A DNA stretch of 64,000 nucleotides from Bog-756 sp963710495. GTDB lineage: Bacteria; Actinomycetota; Acidimicrobiia; Acidimicrobiales; RAAP-2. The DNA lies in contig CAVQAI010000012.1 of NCBI GenBank assembly GCA_963710495.1, positions 248,001-312,000 on the forward strand, in the 5' to 3' direction. The notes under the pieces are model-generated. The model saw only the letters and a list, made by a program, of their open reading frames with translations, did not search any database and was not told where the DNA came from. Positions 26,181 through 33,728 of the stretch are shown one piece after another (the stretch's first letter is position 1; every line of letters starts with the position of its first letter). The translations under genes were made by a program, and so were the position numbers.

Positions 26181-26675
26181 ATGTTCGACGACCTTCTCGC
26201 CGCCAACCGCCAGTACGCGTCGAGCTTCGAGCTGCAGGGGCTACCGGCGCGCGCTGACAAGGAACTGGCCCTGGTGACCTGCATGGACAGCCGCATCGAG
26301 CCGCTGGCCATGCTCGGTCTGGCCCCGGGTGATTCGAAGATCCTCCGCAACGCGGGAGGCCGGGTCACCGACGACGTGCTCCGCTCCCTCATCCTGGCCA
26401 CCAACTTCCTCGGCGTTCGCCGCATCGCCGTCATGCAGCACACCGATTGTGCGCTGGCCGGTCGAGACGACGAGTCGATCAGGGCCGACCTCCCCGGCGA
26501 CCGCTCCCCAGCGGCCCGGTCGTGGGAGTTCCTGGCCATGCCGGATCCGGACGGGGCGCTGGCCGGCGACGTCGAACGGGTGCGCACCTGTGGCCTGCTG
26601 GCCGGAGGTGTCCGGGTCGAGGGATGGCGCTACTCGGTGGCGACCGGCCTGATCGAGCGGATCGTCGCGTCGTAG
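26181..26675 (+). CDS. Beta-class carbonic anhydrase-like protein
   Basis: 164 residues. The zinc-site motifs CMDSRIEP (Cys, Asp-Arg dyad) and MQHTDCAL (His and Cys) are in place, with KILRNAGGRVTDDVLRSL between them as in type-II beta-carbonic anhydrases. It would interconvert CO2 and bicarbonate in the cytosol. I choose ATG 26181; an upstream in-frame start at 26142 adds 13 residues. Divergent from the Tat-protein/DUF4331 group, 110 bases away. Confidence 0.88.
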   Translation: MFDDLLAANRQYASSFELQGLPARADKELALVTCMDSRIEPLAMLGLAPGDSKILRNAGGRVTDDVLRSLILATNFLGVRRIAVMQHTDCALAGRDDESIRADLPGDRSPAARSWEFLAMPDPDGALAGDVERVRTCGLLAGGVRVEGWRYSVATGLIERIVAS

Positions 26676-26720
26676 CGGTCGCTCGCCCTGCTCCGGGTCA
26701 CAAAGGGCGTCGGCGGCCGG

Positions 26721-26960
26721 TCACCCCTTTGCTCGGCGGGCGTCGAGCGCCTTGCGGAGGACCGCCACCTCCGAGCGGGACAGCGTCTCGGCGAACCGGA
26801 CCAGCGCGGCATCCGGGTCCTCGTCCACCGCCAGCGCTTCGTGCATGAGCACGGCGGTGTGGGCCCCCCGGGTACCGATGGCGGTGAACCGGATGGTCCG
26901 CCCGTCCATACGGCGGTGCACCAGCCCTTTGTGCACCAGGCGCTCGAGGACGGTGGCCAC
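26721..26960 (-). CDS. BlaI/MecI-type regulator, N-terminally truncated
   Basis: 79 residues from GTG 26960: VATVLERLVHKGLVHRRMDGR, TIRFTAIGTRG and LMHEALAV, then a C-terminal helix SRSEVAVLRKALDARRAKG. In-frame upstream codons give HWPAYTT, so the fragment begins at the recognition helix of the winged-helix domain. The first two helices (~40 residues) are missing and their place is taken by the end of the RodZ-like gene, 25 bases upstream. DNA binding is doubtful. No linked BlaR-type protease is seen. Confidence 0.6.
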   Translation of the reverse strand: MATVLERLVHKGLVHRRMDGRTIRFTAIGTRGAHTAVLMHEALAVDEDPDAALVRFAETLSRSEVAVLRKALDARRAKG

Positions 26961-26985
26961 CGTGGTGTACGCCGGCCAGTGCTGG

Positions 26986-28050
26986 TCAGGTCGAGATCGG
27001 CGCGAACACGTAGGTGAACGGTGTGACCCGGGGTGCGTTGAAGAAGACGACCTTGGTCTTGATGGCGACGCTCACCACCACGGCCGACGATCCCACCTGG
27101 ACCGTCAGCGTTGTTCCCTTGTCGGCCGTGAAGTCCAGCCGTTTTCCGGGCGGCTGGACGCCGACGATGAGCGGAGTCGGCGAGTCCGAACCGGTCACCT
27201 GCACCCAGCAAGGACCGGAGGTGCCGATGGAGACGATGAACTTCTTGGCGTTGACGCTGTAGTTGGCGCTCGTCACGGTGTTGGTCGTCGTCACCACGGG
27301 CAAACCCTGGTTGTTGGAACCCGAGCCGGGCGGAACGGATGCCGCCGAGGTACCGGATGGGCCCGTCGGGCCGGAGGTATTCGAGTGTCCGGACGAGCCC
27401 GCGGCGGTGGAGGCCGGTGCGCTGACGCGCAGGATGTGCGACTTGGCCAGCCATTCGGGCCGCAACTGGTAGATCACCAGCCCGGCGCCCACCGCCGCCA
27501 TGAGGAGGGCCACGACCCAAGTCAGGACCTTGAGCGGGCCCGGGGCTCGCATCCGCCGGCGGGCCCTGGCCACGGCCCGCTTGCTGTCTCTGATCTCCTG
27601 ATGGGGGACGACCGGGAAGGTACCGGTGGGAGGCCCCGGCGCCATCCCGAACCCGTACCCGCCGGGCGCGGCGGTCGAACCGGCGCCCACCCGCGGCACT
27701 TGACCGGTCTGGGTGAAGGCCCGCAGGTGGTCGGGCCCGGCGGTGACCGCCGCCACCACGTTGGTCACGCCGGCCGTGTCGTTCGGCGAGGGCCCGGCCG
27801 GAGGTCGGGACGACCAGGCGTCGATCATGCGGAGGGCCAGTGCGTCCCCGTCGAGGCCGAGGAACACGGCATAGCGCCGCAGCGTGGAGAGGGCGAGAGC
27901 CTGGTCGGGCAGCCGGGAGAGGTCGCCCTGCTCCAGCGCCTCGAGCTGGGTGATGGGCCGGCTGAGCTGGTCATGCACGGCCAGCAAGTCCAGGCCGCGC
28001 TCTTCCCTGGCGTCGCGTAGCAGTCGCCCGATCTCCTCGGCGGAGGACAT
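26986..28050 (-). CDS. RodZ-like helix-turn-helix membrane protein
   Basis: About 354 residues. A Cro/CI-type HTH (EEIGRLLRDAREERGLDLLAVHD to ALSTLRRYAVFLGLDG) is followed by a proline-rich linker, one membrane helix (WVVALLMAAVGAGLVIYQL), a Ser/Gly/Pro-rich outer spacer and a beta-rich C-terminal domain with WVQVTGSDSPTP. This is the RodZ architecture, linking cytoskeleton to wall growth. I choose ATG 28050 because AGGAGACG lies upstream; 28134 is in frame but poorer. The C-terminal domain abuts the truncated BlaI-like gene. Confidence 0.82.
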   Translation of the reverse strand: MSSAEEIGRLLRDAREERGLDLLAVHDQLSRPITQLEALEQGDLSRLPDQALALSTLRRYAVFLGLDGDALALRMIDAWSSRPPAGPSPNDTAGVTNVVAAVTAGPDHLRAFTQTGQVPRVGAGSTAAPGGYGFGMAPGPPTGTFPVVPHQEIRDSKRAVARARRRMRAPGPLKVLTWVVALLMAAVGAGLVIYQLRPEWLAKSHILRVSAPASTAAGSSGHSNTSGPTGPSGTSAASVPPGSGSNNQGLPVVTTTNTVTSANYSVNAKKFIVSIGTSGPCWVQVTGSDSPTPLIVGVQPPGKRLDFTADKGTTLTVQVGSSAVVVSVAIKTKVVFFNAPRVTPFTYVFAPIST

Positions 28051-28351
28051 CGTCTCCTCTTGGTCGTCGCGCCGGGGGGTTGTTCCGCCGCGTTGCCGGA
28101 TCACCTGCTGTCTCCTGACCTTGCCCTTGGGCAAGCGTACTTGGTCACTGAACTAGGTCGTCATGACCACAGGGCCCCTTGAGCCGTTCTGCCGGCCCAC
28201 GACGAGATGGGGTTCCCGGGAATGTTGCGGATGCAACTACCGTTGTACCACGTGCTCGGGGCGGGGGTGGCGCGAGCGGGCCACGGGTGTGGACGCCTGA
28301 CGCCCGAGCGCAGGAAGATGACCAGCGGGGCGCGAGGAGACGGAGGTTGGC
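28051..28351. other. Divergent intergenic region between RodZ-like and pirin genes
   Basis: About 300 bases without a supported gene. It must hold the promoters of both flanking genes; I saw no convincing paired -35/-10 boxes. A TGGTCA/TGACCA pair at about 28142-28169 is a weak inverted repeat. Confidence 0.4.
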
Positions 28352-29314
28352 ATGCCGGCAGTCACAGTGGACGACGTCTTGGCGCTGCCGAAGGTGGCAC
28401 AGCCGGACCTGACGCAGGCGACGGGACGGCCCGTGCTCTCGGTCACCACCGCCCCCTCGGGGTTCGAAGGCGAAGGCTTCCCCGTGCGGCGCGCCTTTGC
28501 CGGTGTCGACCGGCGCTACCTCGACCCCTTCGTCCACATGGACCAGATGGGCGAAGTCGAGTACGCCCCGGGTGAGCCCAAGGGCACCCCGTGGCATCCA
28601 CACCGTGGCTTCGAGACGGTGACGTACATGATCGACGGCACCTTTCAGCATCAGGACTCGATCGGTGGCGGCGGCCTCATCACCAACGGTGACACCCAGT
28701 GGATGACCGCAGGGGGAGGGATCCTCCATATCGAGGCCCCGCCCGAGGCCCTGGTGGCCAGCGGGGGGCTGTTCCACGGCATCCAGTTGTGGGTGAACCT
28801 GCCCCGGGCCGACAAGATGATCGCCCCCCGGTACCAGGACATCGGGCGCTCGAGCGTCGCCCTGGTCTCGTCTCCGGACGGAGGTGCGTTGCTGAGGGTC
28901 ATCGCCGGTGACGTCGGTGGTCACGCCGGACCCGGCTCGACCCACTCACCGATGGCCATGGTGCATGCCACGCTCTCGCCCGGTGCCCGGGTCGACATCC
29001 CCTGGGCGCCGGAGTTCAACGCACTCGTCTACGTCCTCGGTGGTGCGGGCACGGTCGGTCCCGACGGCCAACCGGTCGGCACCGGTCAACTGGCCGTGTT
29101 CGGCCCCGGCGACTTCGTCAGCCTGACCGCCGGGCCCGGGGACTCGCGGACGCCCAACCTCGACGTCCTGGTGCTCGGTGGAAGGCCGATCGGTGAGCCG
29201 GTCTTCGCCTACGGTCCCTTCGTCATGAACACCAAGGAAGAGGTGGCCCAGGCCTTCGAGGACTTTCAGGCCGGCCGGTTGGGCACCGTCCCCGCCGATC
29301 ACATCGGACGCTGA
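28352..29314 (+). CDS. Pirin-family bicupin protein
   Basis: 320 residues. The N-terminal cupin carries HPHRGFETVTYMIDG with the metal-binding His residues, then WMTAGGGILHIEAPPE (His, Glu), and the C-terminal cupin follows (GPGDFVSLTAGPGD, FVMNTKEEVAQAFEDFQAG). Pirins are iron-binding bicupins; bacterial ones include quercetinase-like enzymes or regulators. RBS GGAGG is nine bases from ATG. Convergent with the MFS gene at 29370. Confidence 0.9.
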   Translation: MPAVTVDDVLALPKVAQPDLTQATGRPVLSVTTAPSGFEGEGFPVRRAFAGVDRRYLDPFVHMDQMGEVEYAPGEPKGTPWHPHRGFETVTYMIDGTFQHQDSIGGGGLITNGDTQWMTAGGGILHIEAPPEALVASGGLFHGIQLWVNLPRADKMIAPRYQDIGRSSVALVSSPDGGALLRVIAGDVGGHAGPGSTHSPMAMVHATLSPGARVDIPWAPEFNALVYVLGGAGTVGPDGQPVGTGQLAVFGPGDFVSLTAGPGDSRTPNLDVLVLGGRPIGEPVFAYGPFVMNTKEEVAQAFEDFQAGRLGTVPADHIGR

Positions 29315-29369
29315 GAACCGGTACTCCCCGGAGTTCGGCGCTTTCGTGAGGCGGGCGACGGCGATCTGC

Positions 29370-30923
29370 TCAGACGCCGACACCGACGGGTTCGGGTGTC
29401 TCGGTCCCGGCATCCTCGGCCGCATCCGTCCCGATGGCCCCCGACGCCGCCGCCATGGCCGCGATGTCCGCCCGGCTGGCGGTGATGAGCACCGCCGCTG
29501 ACACGGCGGCGATGGCCAGGCACACCGCGCTGACCAGGAAGCCCACGGTGTAGCCATGCACGATGGCGGCGTGGATGTTGGTCGGGGTGTGCAGGCGGGT
29601 GGTCAGATAGGCGGCGGTCGCCGAGGCGGCCACGGTGTTGAGCAGGGCGGTTCCGAGGGACGCACCCACCTGCTGGGTGGTGTTCACCAGGGCGCTGGCC
29701 ACCCCGGCGTCGTGTTGGCGCACCCCGAGCAGCGCGGTGCTGCTCATGGGGACGAAGGCCAGACCCATCCCGAGGCTGATGAGCAGCTCGGTGGGCAGCA
29801 CGTGGATGGCGTAGCTCGAATGCGGTCCGAGCCCGCTCAACCAGGCCAGGCCCAGGGTGGCCGCGGTGAAGCCACCGGCCATCAGCACCCGGGGGCCCGT
29901 TCGGGGCAGGAGTTTGCTCGAGATCGTGGCCGCCACGATGATCCCGACCGAGAAGGGCAGGAAGGCGAAGCCCGTCTTGAGGGCCGAGTACCCGAGCGTG
30001 CCCTGGAAGTAGAACGTCAGGAACAGGAACATCCCGAACAGTCCGGAACCAGCCATGAACGAGCTCAGGTACGAGCCGCCTCGATTCCGGTCGAGGATCA
30101 CCCGCATGGGCAGGAGCGGGTGGGTGGTGCGCAACTCGATGGCGATGAAGGTGGTCAGCAGCACCGCCGCCACACCGAGGCAGAGGAGGGTGACGCTGGA
30201 GGTCCAACCGTCCTGGGCCGCCCGGGTGAACCCGTAGACCAGAGCCACCAGGCCGCCGGTGACGCTCACTGCGCCCGGGATGTCATAGCTGGTATTGCCG
30301 TGGGCCCGGCTCTCGCGTACCACCGCGGTGGCGGCGAGCGCGGCGAGGATGGCGATGGGTACGTTTACGAGCAGGCACCAGCGCCAGGATGCGAACTCGG
30401 TGAGCACGCCGCCGAGGATGAGCCCGATGGCCGCGCCTCCGCCTGCGATGGCACCGTAGACCCCGAACGCGGTGGCCCGCTCTTTGACCTCGGTGAAGGT
30501 CACCGTGATGAGGGAGAGCGCCGCCGGGGCGAGCAGCGCGCCGAAGGCACCCTGCAAGGCCCGCGCCCCGAAGAGCATCGGCGCGTTGACCGCCGCCCCG
30601 CCGAGCGCCGAGGCGCCGGCGAAGCCGAGCAGCCCGAGGATGAAGATGCGCTTGCGGCCCACGTAGTCGGCGATTCGCCCACCGAGCAGCAGGAAGCCGC
30701 CGAAGGCCAGGGTGTAGGCCGTGACCATCCATTGGCGGTTGGCCGTCGAGATGTGCAGGGCGCGTTCGGCCGATGGGAGGGCGATGGTCACGATGGAAGC
30801 GTCGAGCACCACCATGAGCTGGGCGACGGCGATCACGGCCAGGGCCAGCCAGCGCCGTGGGTCGGGCCCGGCCGGCCCACCGGGCTGGGCGATGGGGGGC
30901 GGGGACTCGGTGAGCGTGGTCAT
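29370..30923 (-). CDS. MFS exporter, DHA2/EmrB-QacA type
   Basis: 517 residues with 14 predicted helices. The motif A region reads GGRIADYVGRKRIFI, the first helix has VVLDASIVTIALPSAERAL (motif D1), and motif C is IGLILGGVLTEFASWRW. Members export drugs or toxic metabolites using the proton gradient. AAGGAG lies before ATG 30923. The TetR gene is 106 bases upstream on the same strand, with a promoter and operator in front of it, so the exporter is probably under TetR control. Confidence 0.92.
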   Translation of the reverse strand: MTTLTESPPPIAQPGGPAGPDPRRWLALAVIAVAQLMVVLDASIVTIALPSAERALHISTANRQWMVTAYTLAFGGFLLLGGRIADYVGRKRIFILGLLGFAGASALGGAAVNAPMLFGARALQGAFGALLAPAALSLITVTFTEVKERATAFGVYGAIAGGGAAIGLILGGVLTEFASWRWCLLVNVPIAILAALAATAVVRESRAHGNTSYDIPGAVSVTGGLVALVYGFTRAAQDGWTSSVTLLCLGVAAVLLTTFIAIELRTTHPLLPMRVILDRNRGGSYLSSFMAGSGLFGMFLFLTFYFQGTLGYSALKTGFAFLPFSVGIIVAATISSKLLPRTGPRVLMAGGFTAATLGLAWLSGLGPHSSYAIHVLPTELLISLGMGLAFVPMSSTALLGVRQHDAGVASALVNTTQQVGASLGTALLNTVAASATAAYLTTRLHTPTNIHAAIVHGYTVGFLVSAVCLAIAAVSAAVLITASRADIAAMAAASGAIGTDAAEDAGTETPEPVGVGV

Positions 30924-31029
30924 GGAGACTCCTTGGATTCGGGGCGGATCTGGGGATGAGGGGTCGGAACGGCTGAGGGAACGGCGGTAGTGCGGTCGTC
31001 TACGGGTAGACGGGAGAGGGCGGGCGGAA

Positions 31030-31641
31030 CTAGCGGTGGAGCAAGGGGAGGACGATGTCGTCCACCATGTGGAGGGCGAAGGCCTCGTCGAGCGGCTCGC
31101 CTTGGATGACCAGCCGGTTGATGAGCATGGCGGGCATCACCTCTTCGACCACGTCGGCCGTGCTGCCCGTGGGCAGCTCCCCCCGCTCGACGGCCCGTTC
31201 GATGATCACCTTGAACTTCCCCCGCTTGGTTTCGATGACCTGCGAGCGGACCAGATGAGCAAGCTCGGCGTCGGTGCGCATGGCGGACATGACCCCGGCA
31301 ACGATGGCGGCGTCCTCGGTGGTCATGGTGTCGCACATCAGCTGCAGCTCACCGAGCAGGTCGCCCCGCAGTGAACCGGTGTCGACCGGAACGGCGAGGG
31401 CCGGCATCTTGAGCCTGCGCACCGCCTCGGCCACGATCTGGGCCTTGCCCGACCAGTGCCGGTAGATGGTGGCCTTGCCGGCCTTGGCCCGCTCGGCCAG
31501 CGCATCCATGCTCAAACGGTCGTAGCCGACCTCCATGAGCAGCTCCAAGGCGGCGTCGAGGATGGCCTGCTCGCGTGCTTCTGCCCGAGGACCGCGCGGG
31601 CGCTTGACCGCCGGCACCTCGTTCTTCACCTCGGTATCCAC
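31030..31641 (-). CDS. TetR-family regulator linked to MFS exporter
   Basis: 203 residues. The HTH is AREQAILDAALELLMEVGYDRLSMDALAERAKAGKATIYRHW, followed by a TetR_C-type ligand-binding domain (GDLLGELQLMCDTMTTEDAAIVAGVM). It begins with GTG 31641 preceded by GGAGGT. A perfect 17-bp palindrome just upstream of its start is the likely operator, implying autorepression plus control of the downstream exporter. Confidence 0.92.
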   Translation of the reverse strand: MDTEVKNEVPAVKRPRGPRAEAREQAILDAALELLMEVGYDRLSMDALAERAKAGKATIYRHWSGKAQIVAEAVRRLKMPALAVPVDTGSLRGDLLGELQLMCDTMTTEDAAIVAGVMSAMRTDAELAHLVRSQVIETKRGKFKVIIERAVERGELPTGSTADVVEEVMPAMLINRLVIQGEPLDEAFALHMVDDIVLPLLHR

Positions 31642-31678
31642 GGTCGCTCACCTCCGATCAGCACCACGCAAACGCCAA

Positions 31679-31695
31679 AACGAAACTGTTTCGTT
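31679..31695. promoter_or_regulatory. TetR operator palindrome AACGAAACTGTTTCGTT
   Basis: AACGAAAC and GTTTCGTT are perfect inverted repeats around a single T. The site lies between the predicted -10 box and the TetR start codon, as expected for autorepression. A second weaker pair (GAAACG/CGTTCC) at 31717-31732 overlaps the -35 box. Confidence 0.7.
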
Positions 31696-31696
31696 C

Positions 31697-31725
31697 ACCA
31701 TAATGGACCGGCGGATGAAACGCAA
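31697..31725 (-). promoter_or_regulatory. Predicted promoter of tetR-MFS unit
   Basis: On the minus strand TTGCGT (31725-31720) and TATGGT (31702-31697) are separated by exactly 17 bases. Transcription would start near 31690, inside the palindrome. Predicted from pattern only. Confidence 0.5.
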
Positions 31726-31775
31726 CCGTTCCGTTCCGATTGCCTCCTGAACTGCGGTGAAGGGCGGACCCGCTC

Positions 31776-31801
31776 AGCTGTGGGACGGCGGCCCAACAGC
31801 T
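31776..31801 (-). terminator. Stem-loop after the LCP gene
   Basis: AGCTGTGGG and CCCAACAGCT pair over nine bases with one bulged A around a seven-base loop, starting five bases after the LCP stop on the minus strand. No U-run follows, so it would be a GC-rich, non-canonical terminator separating LCP from tetR. Confidence 0.45.
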
Positions 31802-31805
31802 CGGC

Positions 31806-33701
31806 CTAGGGGCCCTCGCCTCCCGCTGGGGTGCACGAACGCGGGTCCCAGGGCTGGAGCGGTGAGTTGGCCGGGGTCGGGGGCTGGAAGTCGGCGCTGG
31901 CGCCGGAGGCGGTCGAGGAGCCCGACGAGGTGGAGCCCGTCGAGCCCGTCGAGCCCGTCGAACCCGTTGAACCCGTCGAGTCCACGGTGCTCGTCGCCGT
32001 GCCCCCCGGCGTCGGAACGGGCGCCGGGGGGTTGACGGAGAACTGCGAACCGGTCACCACCGTCACCTCGGCGCCGGAGGCGGTCGGCCCGAGGGCCGTG
32101 ACGACCGCACCGGACAGCGAACGGGCCACGGCCTCGGCGGCGGCCTCGTCGGCCGGCGTCTTCGTGGCGTAGTAGACGACAGTCTCCGACGGGCTGCCGA
32201 CCGACTGGGTGTCGCCGGCGCCCACCATGTGGAAGCCGAGGCCGGCGAGAGCGGTCGAGGTGTCGGTGGCCTGGTTGTAGGCGCCGGTCCCGTTGAGCAC
32301 CGAGACCGTGACATTGGCGGGAGCAGGGAGCTTCTGCCCGGTCATGGTGTCCGTATCGGCCGCCACGTGGAGGAATTGATCGACCACCTGTTGGTCCTGG
32401 ACGATCGACGGGAACTCGATGTCCCCGTAGGCGGCCCCTTTGTAGATGTACGAGCCGAATTGGTCGACCTGCACCGGCAGGGTCATCTGGGGCGCCGAGC
32501 CCACGTTGACCGAATGGAAGGTGAGGACCAGATTGATCATGTCCGAGGCGGAGAACTGGCGGTCCACTTCGAGCTGGGGGGCCACCGAGCTCACCAGTTG
32601 CGCATCGGTGATCGGGTTGCCGAGGCCCTGCTTGGCGACGGCGCTGGCCAGCACGCGGAGGAACTCATGGTCGCGTCGGATACGGGCGAGGTCGCTCAAG
32701 TTCTCCGAAGGCCAGTAGGCGGCGTTGCCGGTGGTCACGCCGGGGCCCTTGTACTGCAGGTGGCGGGCGCGTACCACCTGAAGGGCGTGAAACCCGTCCA
32801 GGGACACGCATCCCGGGGTGAACTGCTGGAGCCCGGAGTAGGCGTCGAACACCGGCTCGGGGAAGTACATCTTCACGCCCCCGAGATCGTTCACCACGTT
32901 GGCGAAGGTGTCGAAGTTGAGCACCACGTAGTGCTGGACGGGAATGCCGAGGTTCTCGTTGATCGCCGCCACCAGCTGGCTCGGACCCTGGTAGAGGGCG
33001 GCGTCGATCTTGTTGGCGCCCGTGGACCGGGCGTTGGGGACGAACAGGTCACGGGGGATCGAGAGGATGGAGACCGAGTGCCGCGACGGATCCAGATGGA
33101 GGAGCATGACGACGTCACTGTTCACGCCGTTGACCCCCTGCGAGCACAAGCCGTAGACCGCGTTCTGCACCTTGAGGGCGCAGCGGTCGGTGGAGCCGAC
33201 CATCAGGATGTTCTCCGTGCCGGCGTCCGCTCCGGTGGACGGGACGTCGCTGAGCCCCCGCACGTCGATGCGGTGGATCTCCCGGCTGAGATACCAGGCA
33301 TAGCCGACGGTGGCTCCCACCACCACGAGGATGAGCACCCCCACCGAGGCGAGGATCCACTTGGCCTTCCGGTGCCGCCCCTTCCTCCCGTGCCGGGTCG
33401 CCTTGATCTCCTCGCCGAGCGTCAGCAGTCCGGTCTCGTCGAACGAGCTGGGGGGCGGTGCGGGCCGGGCCGTGTGCTTGTGGGCCGAGTGGGCGTGGCG
33501 GCGTTTGGGCGGCTGCAGGCCGGCCAGGCCGCCCGACCCTCCGGCTGGTCGGGTCCCGCCCGTCCCGTTGGTCGATTCCGGTCCTTCGGGCCCGGGAGCG
33601 GTCGGCCTCGGGGTGCCGCCGGGGGGCGGGTAGCTGCGGACGGGCCGCTCCGACACGGCGGTGGAGGAGGGCTCGGAACCGCTCCGGCGGCTACGAGCCA
33701 T
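31806..33701 (-). CDS. LytR-CpsA-Psr (LCP) family glycopolymer ligase
   Basis: About 631 residues. A proline-rich cytosolic N-terminus (to ~100), one membrane helix (ILASVGVLILVVVGATVGYAW), then an extracellular LCP domain: DVVMLLHLDPSRHSVSILS, IPRDLFVPN, GANKIDAALYQG and LARIRRDHEFLRVL supply the phosphate-binding Arg/Asp positions. A LytR_C-type domain (VTVSVLNGTGAYNQATD) follows, then a Ser/Gly/Thr repeat tail (STGSTGSTGSTG) encoded by 9-bp DNA repeats. It would attach glycopolymers to peptidoglycan. I use ATG 33701; TTG 33719 adds six residues. The BVMO gene precedes it by 27 bases. Confidence 0.88.
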   Translation of the reverse strand: MARSRRSGSEPSSTAVSERPVRSYPPPGGTPRPTAPGPEGPESTNGTGGTRPAGGSGGLAGLQPPKRRHAHSAHKHTARPAPPPSSFDETGLLTLGEEIKATRHGRKGRHRKAKWILASVGVLILVVVGATVGYAWYLSREIHRIDVRGLSDVPSTGADAGTENILMVGSTDRCALKVQNAVYGLCSQGVNGVNSDVVMLLHLDPSRHSVSILSIPRDLFVPNARSTGANKIDAALYQGPSQLVAAINENLGIPVQHYVVLNFDTFANVVNDLGGVKMYFPEPVFDAYSGLQQFTPGCVSLDGFHALQVVRARHLQYKGPGVTTGNAAYWPSENLSDLARIRRDHEFLRVLASAVAKQGLGNPITDAQLVSSVAPQLEVDRQFSASDMINLVLTFHSVNVGSAPQMTLPVQVDQFGSYIYKGAAYGDIEFPSIVQDQQVVDQFLHVAADTDTMTGQKLPAPANVTVSVLNGTGAYNQATDTSTALAGLGFHMVGAGDTQSVGSPSETVVYYATKTPADEAAAEAVARSLSGAVVTALGPTASGAEVTVVTGSQFSVNPPAPVPTPGGTATSTVDSTGSTGSTGSTGSTGSTSSGSSTASGASADFQPPTPANSPLQPWDPRSCTPAGGEGP

Positions 33702-33728
33702 GGGCCAAGAAGGTAGCAACGACGCCGA

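Noticed and set aside
29556..30959. 467-codon plus-strand frame
   Set aside because: Antisense to the MFS gene; Gly/Arg/Glu-rich low-complexity product.
32229..33716. 495-codon plus-strand frame
   Set aside because: Antisense to the LCP gene; His/Val/Gly-rich with no fold signature.
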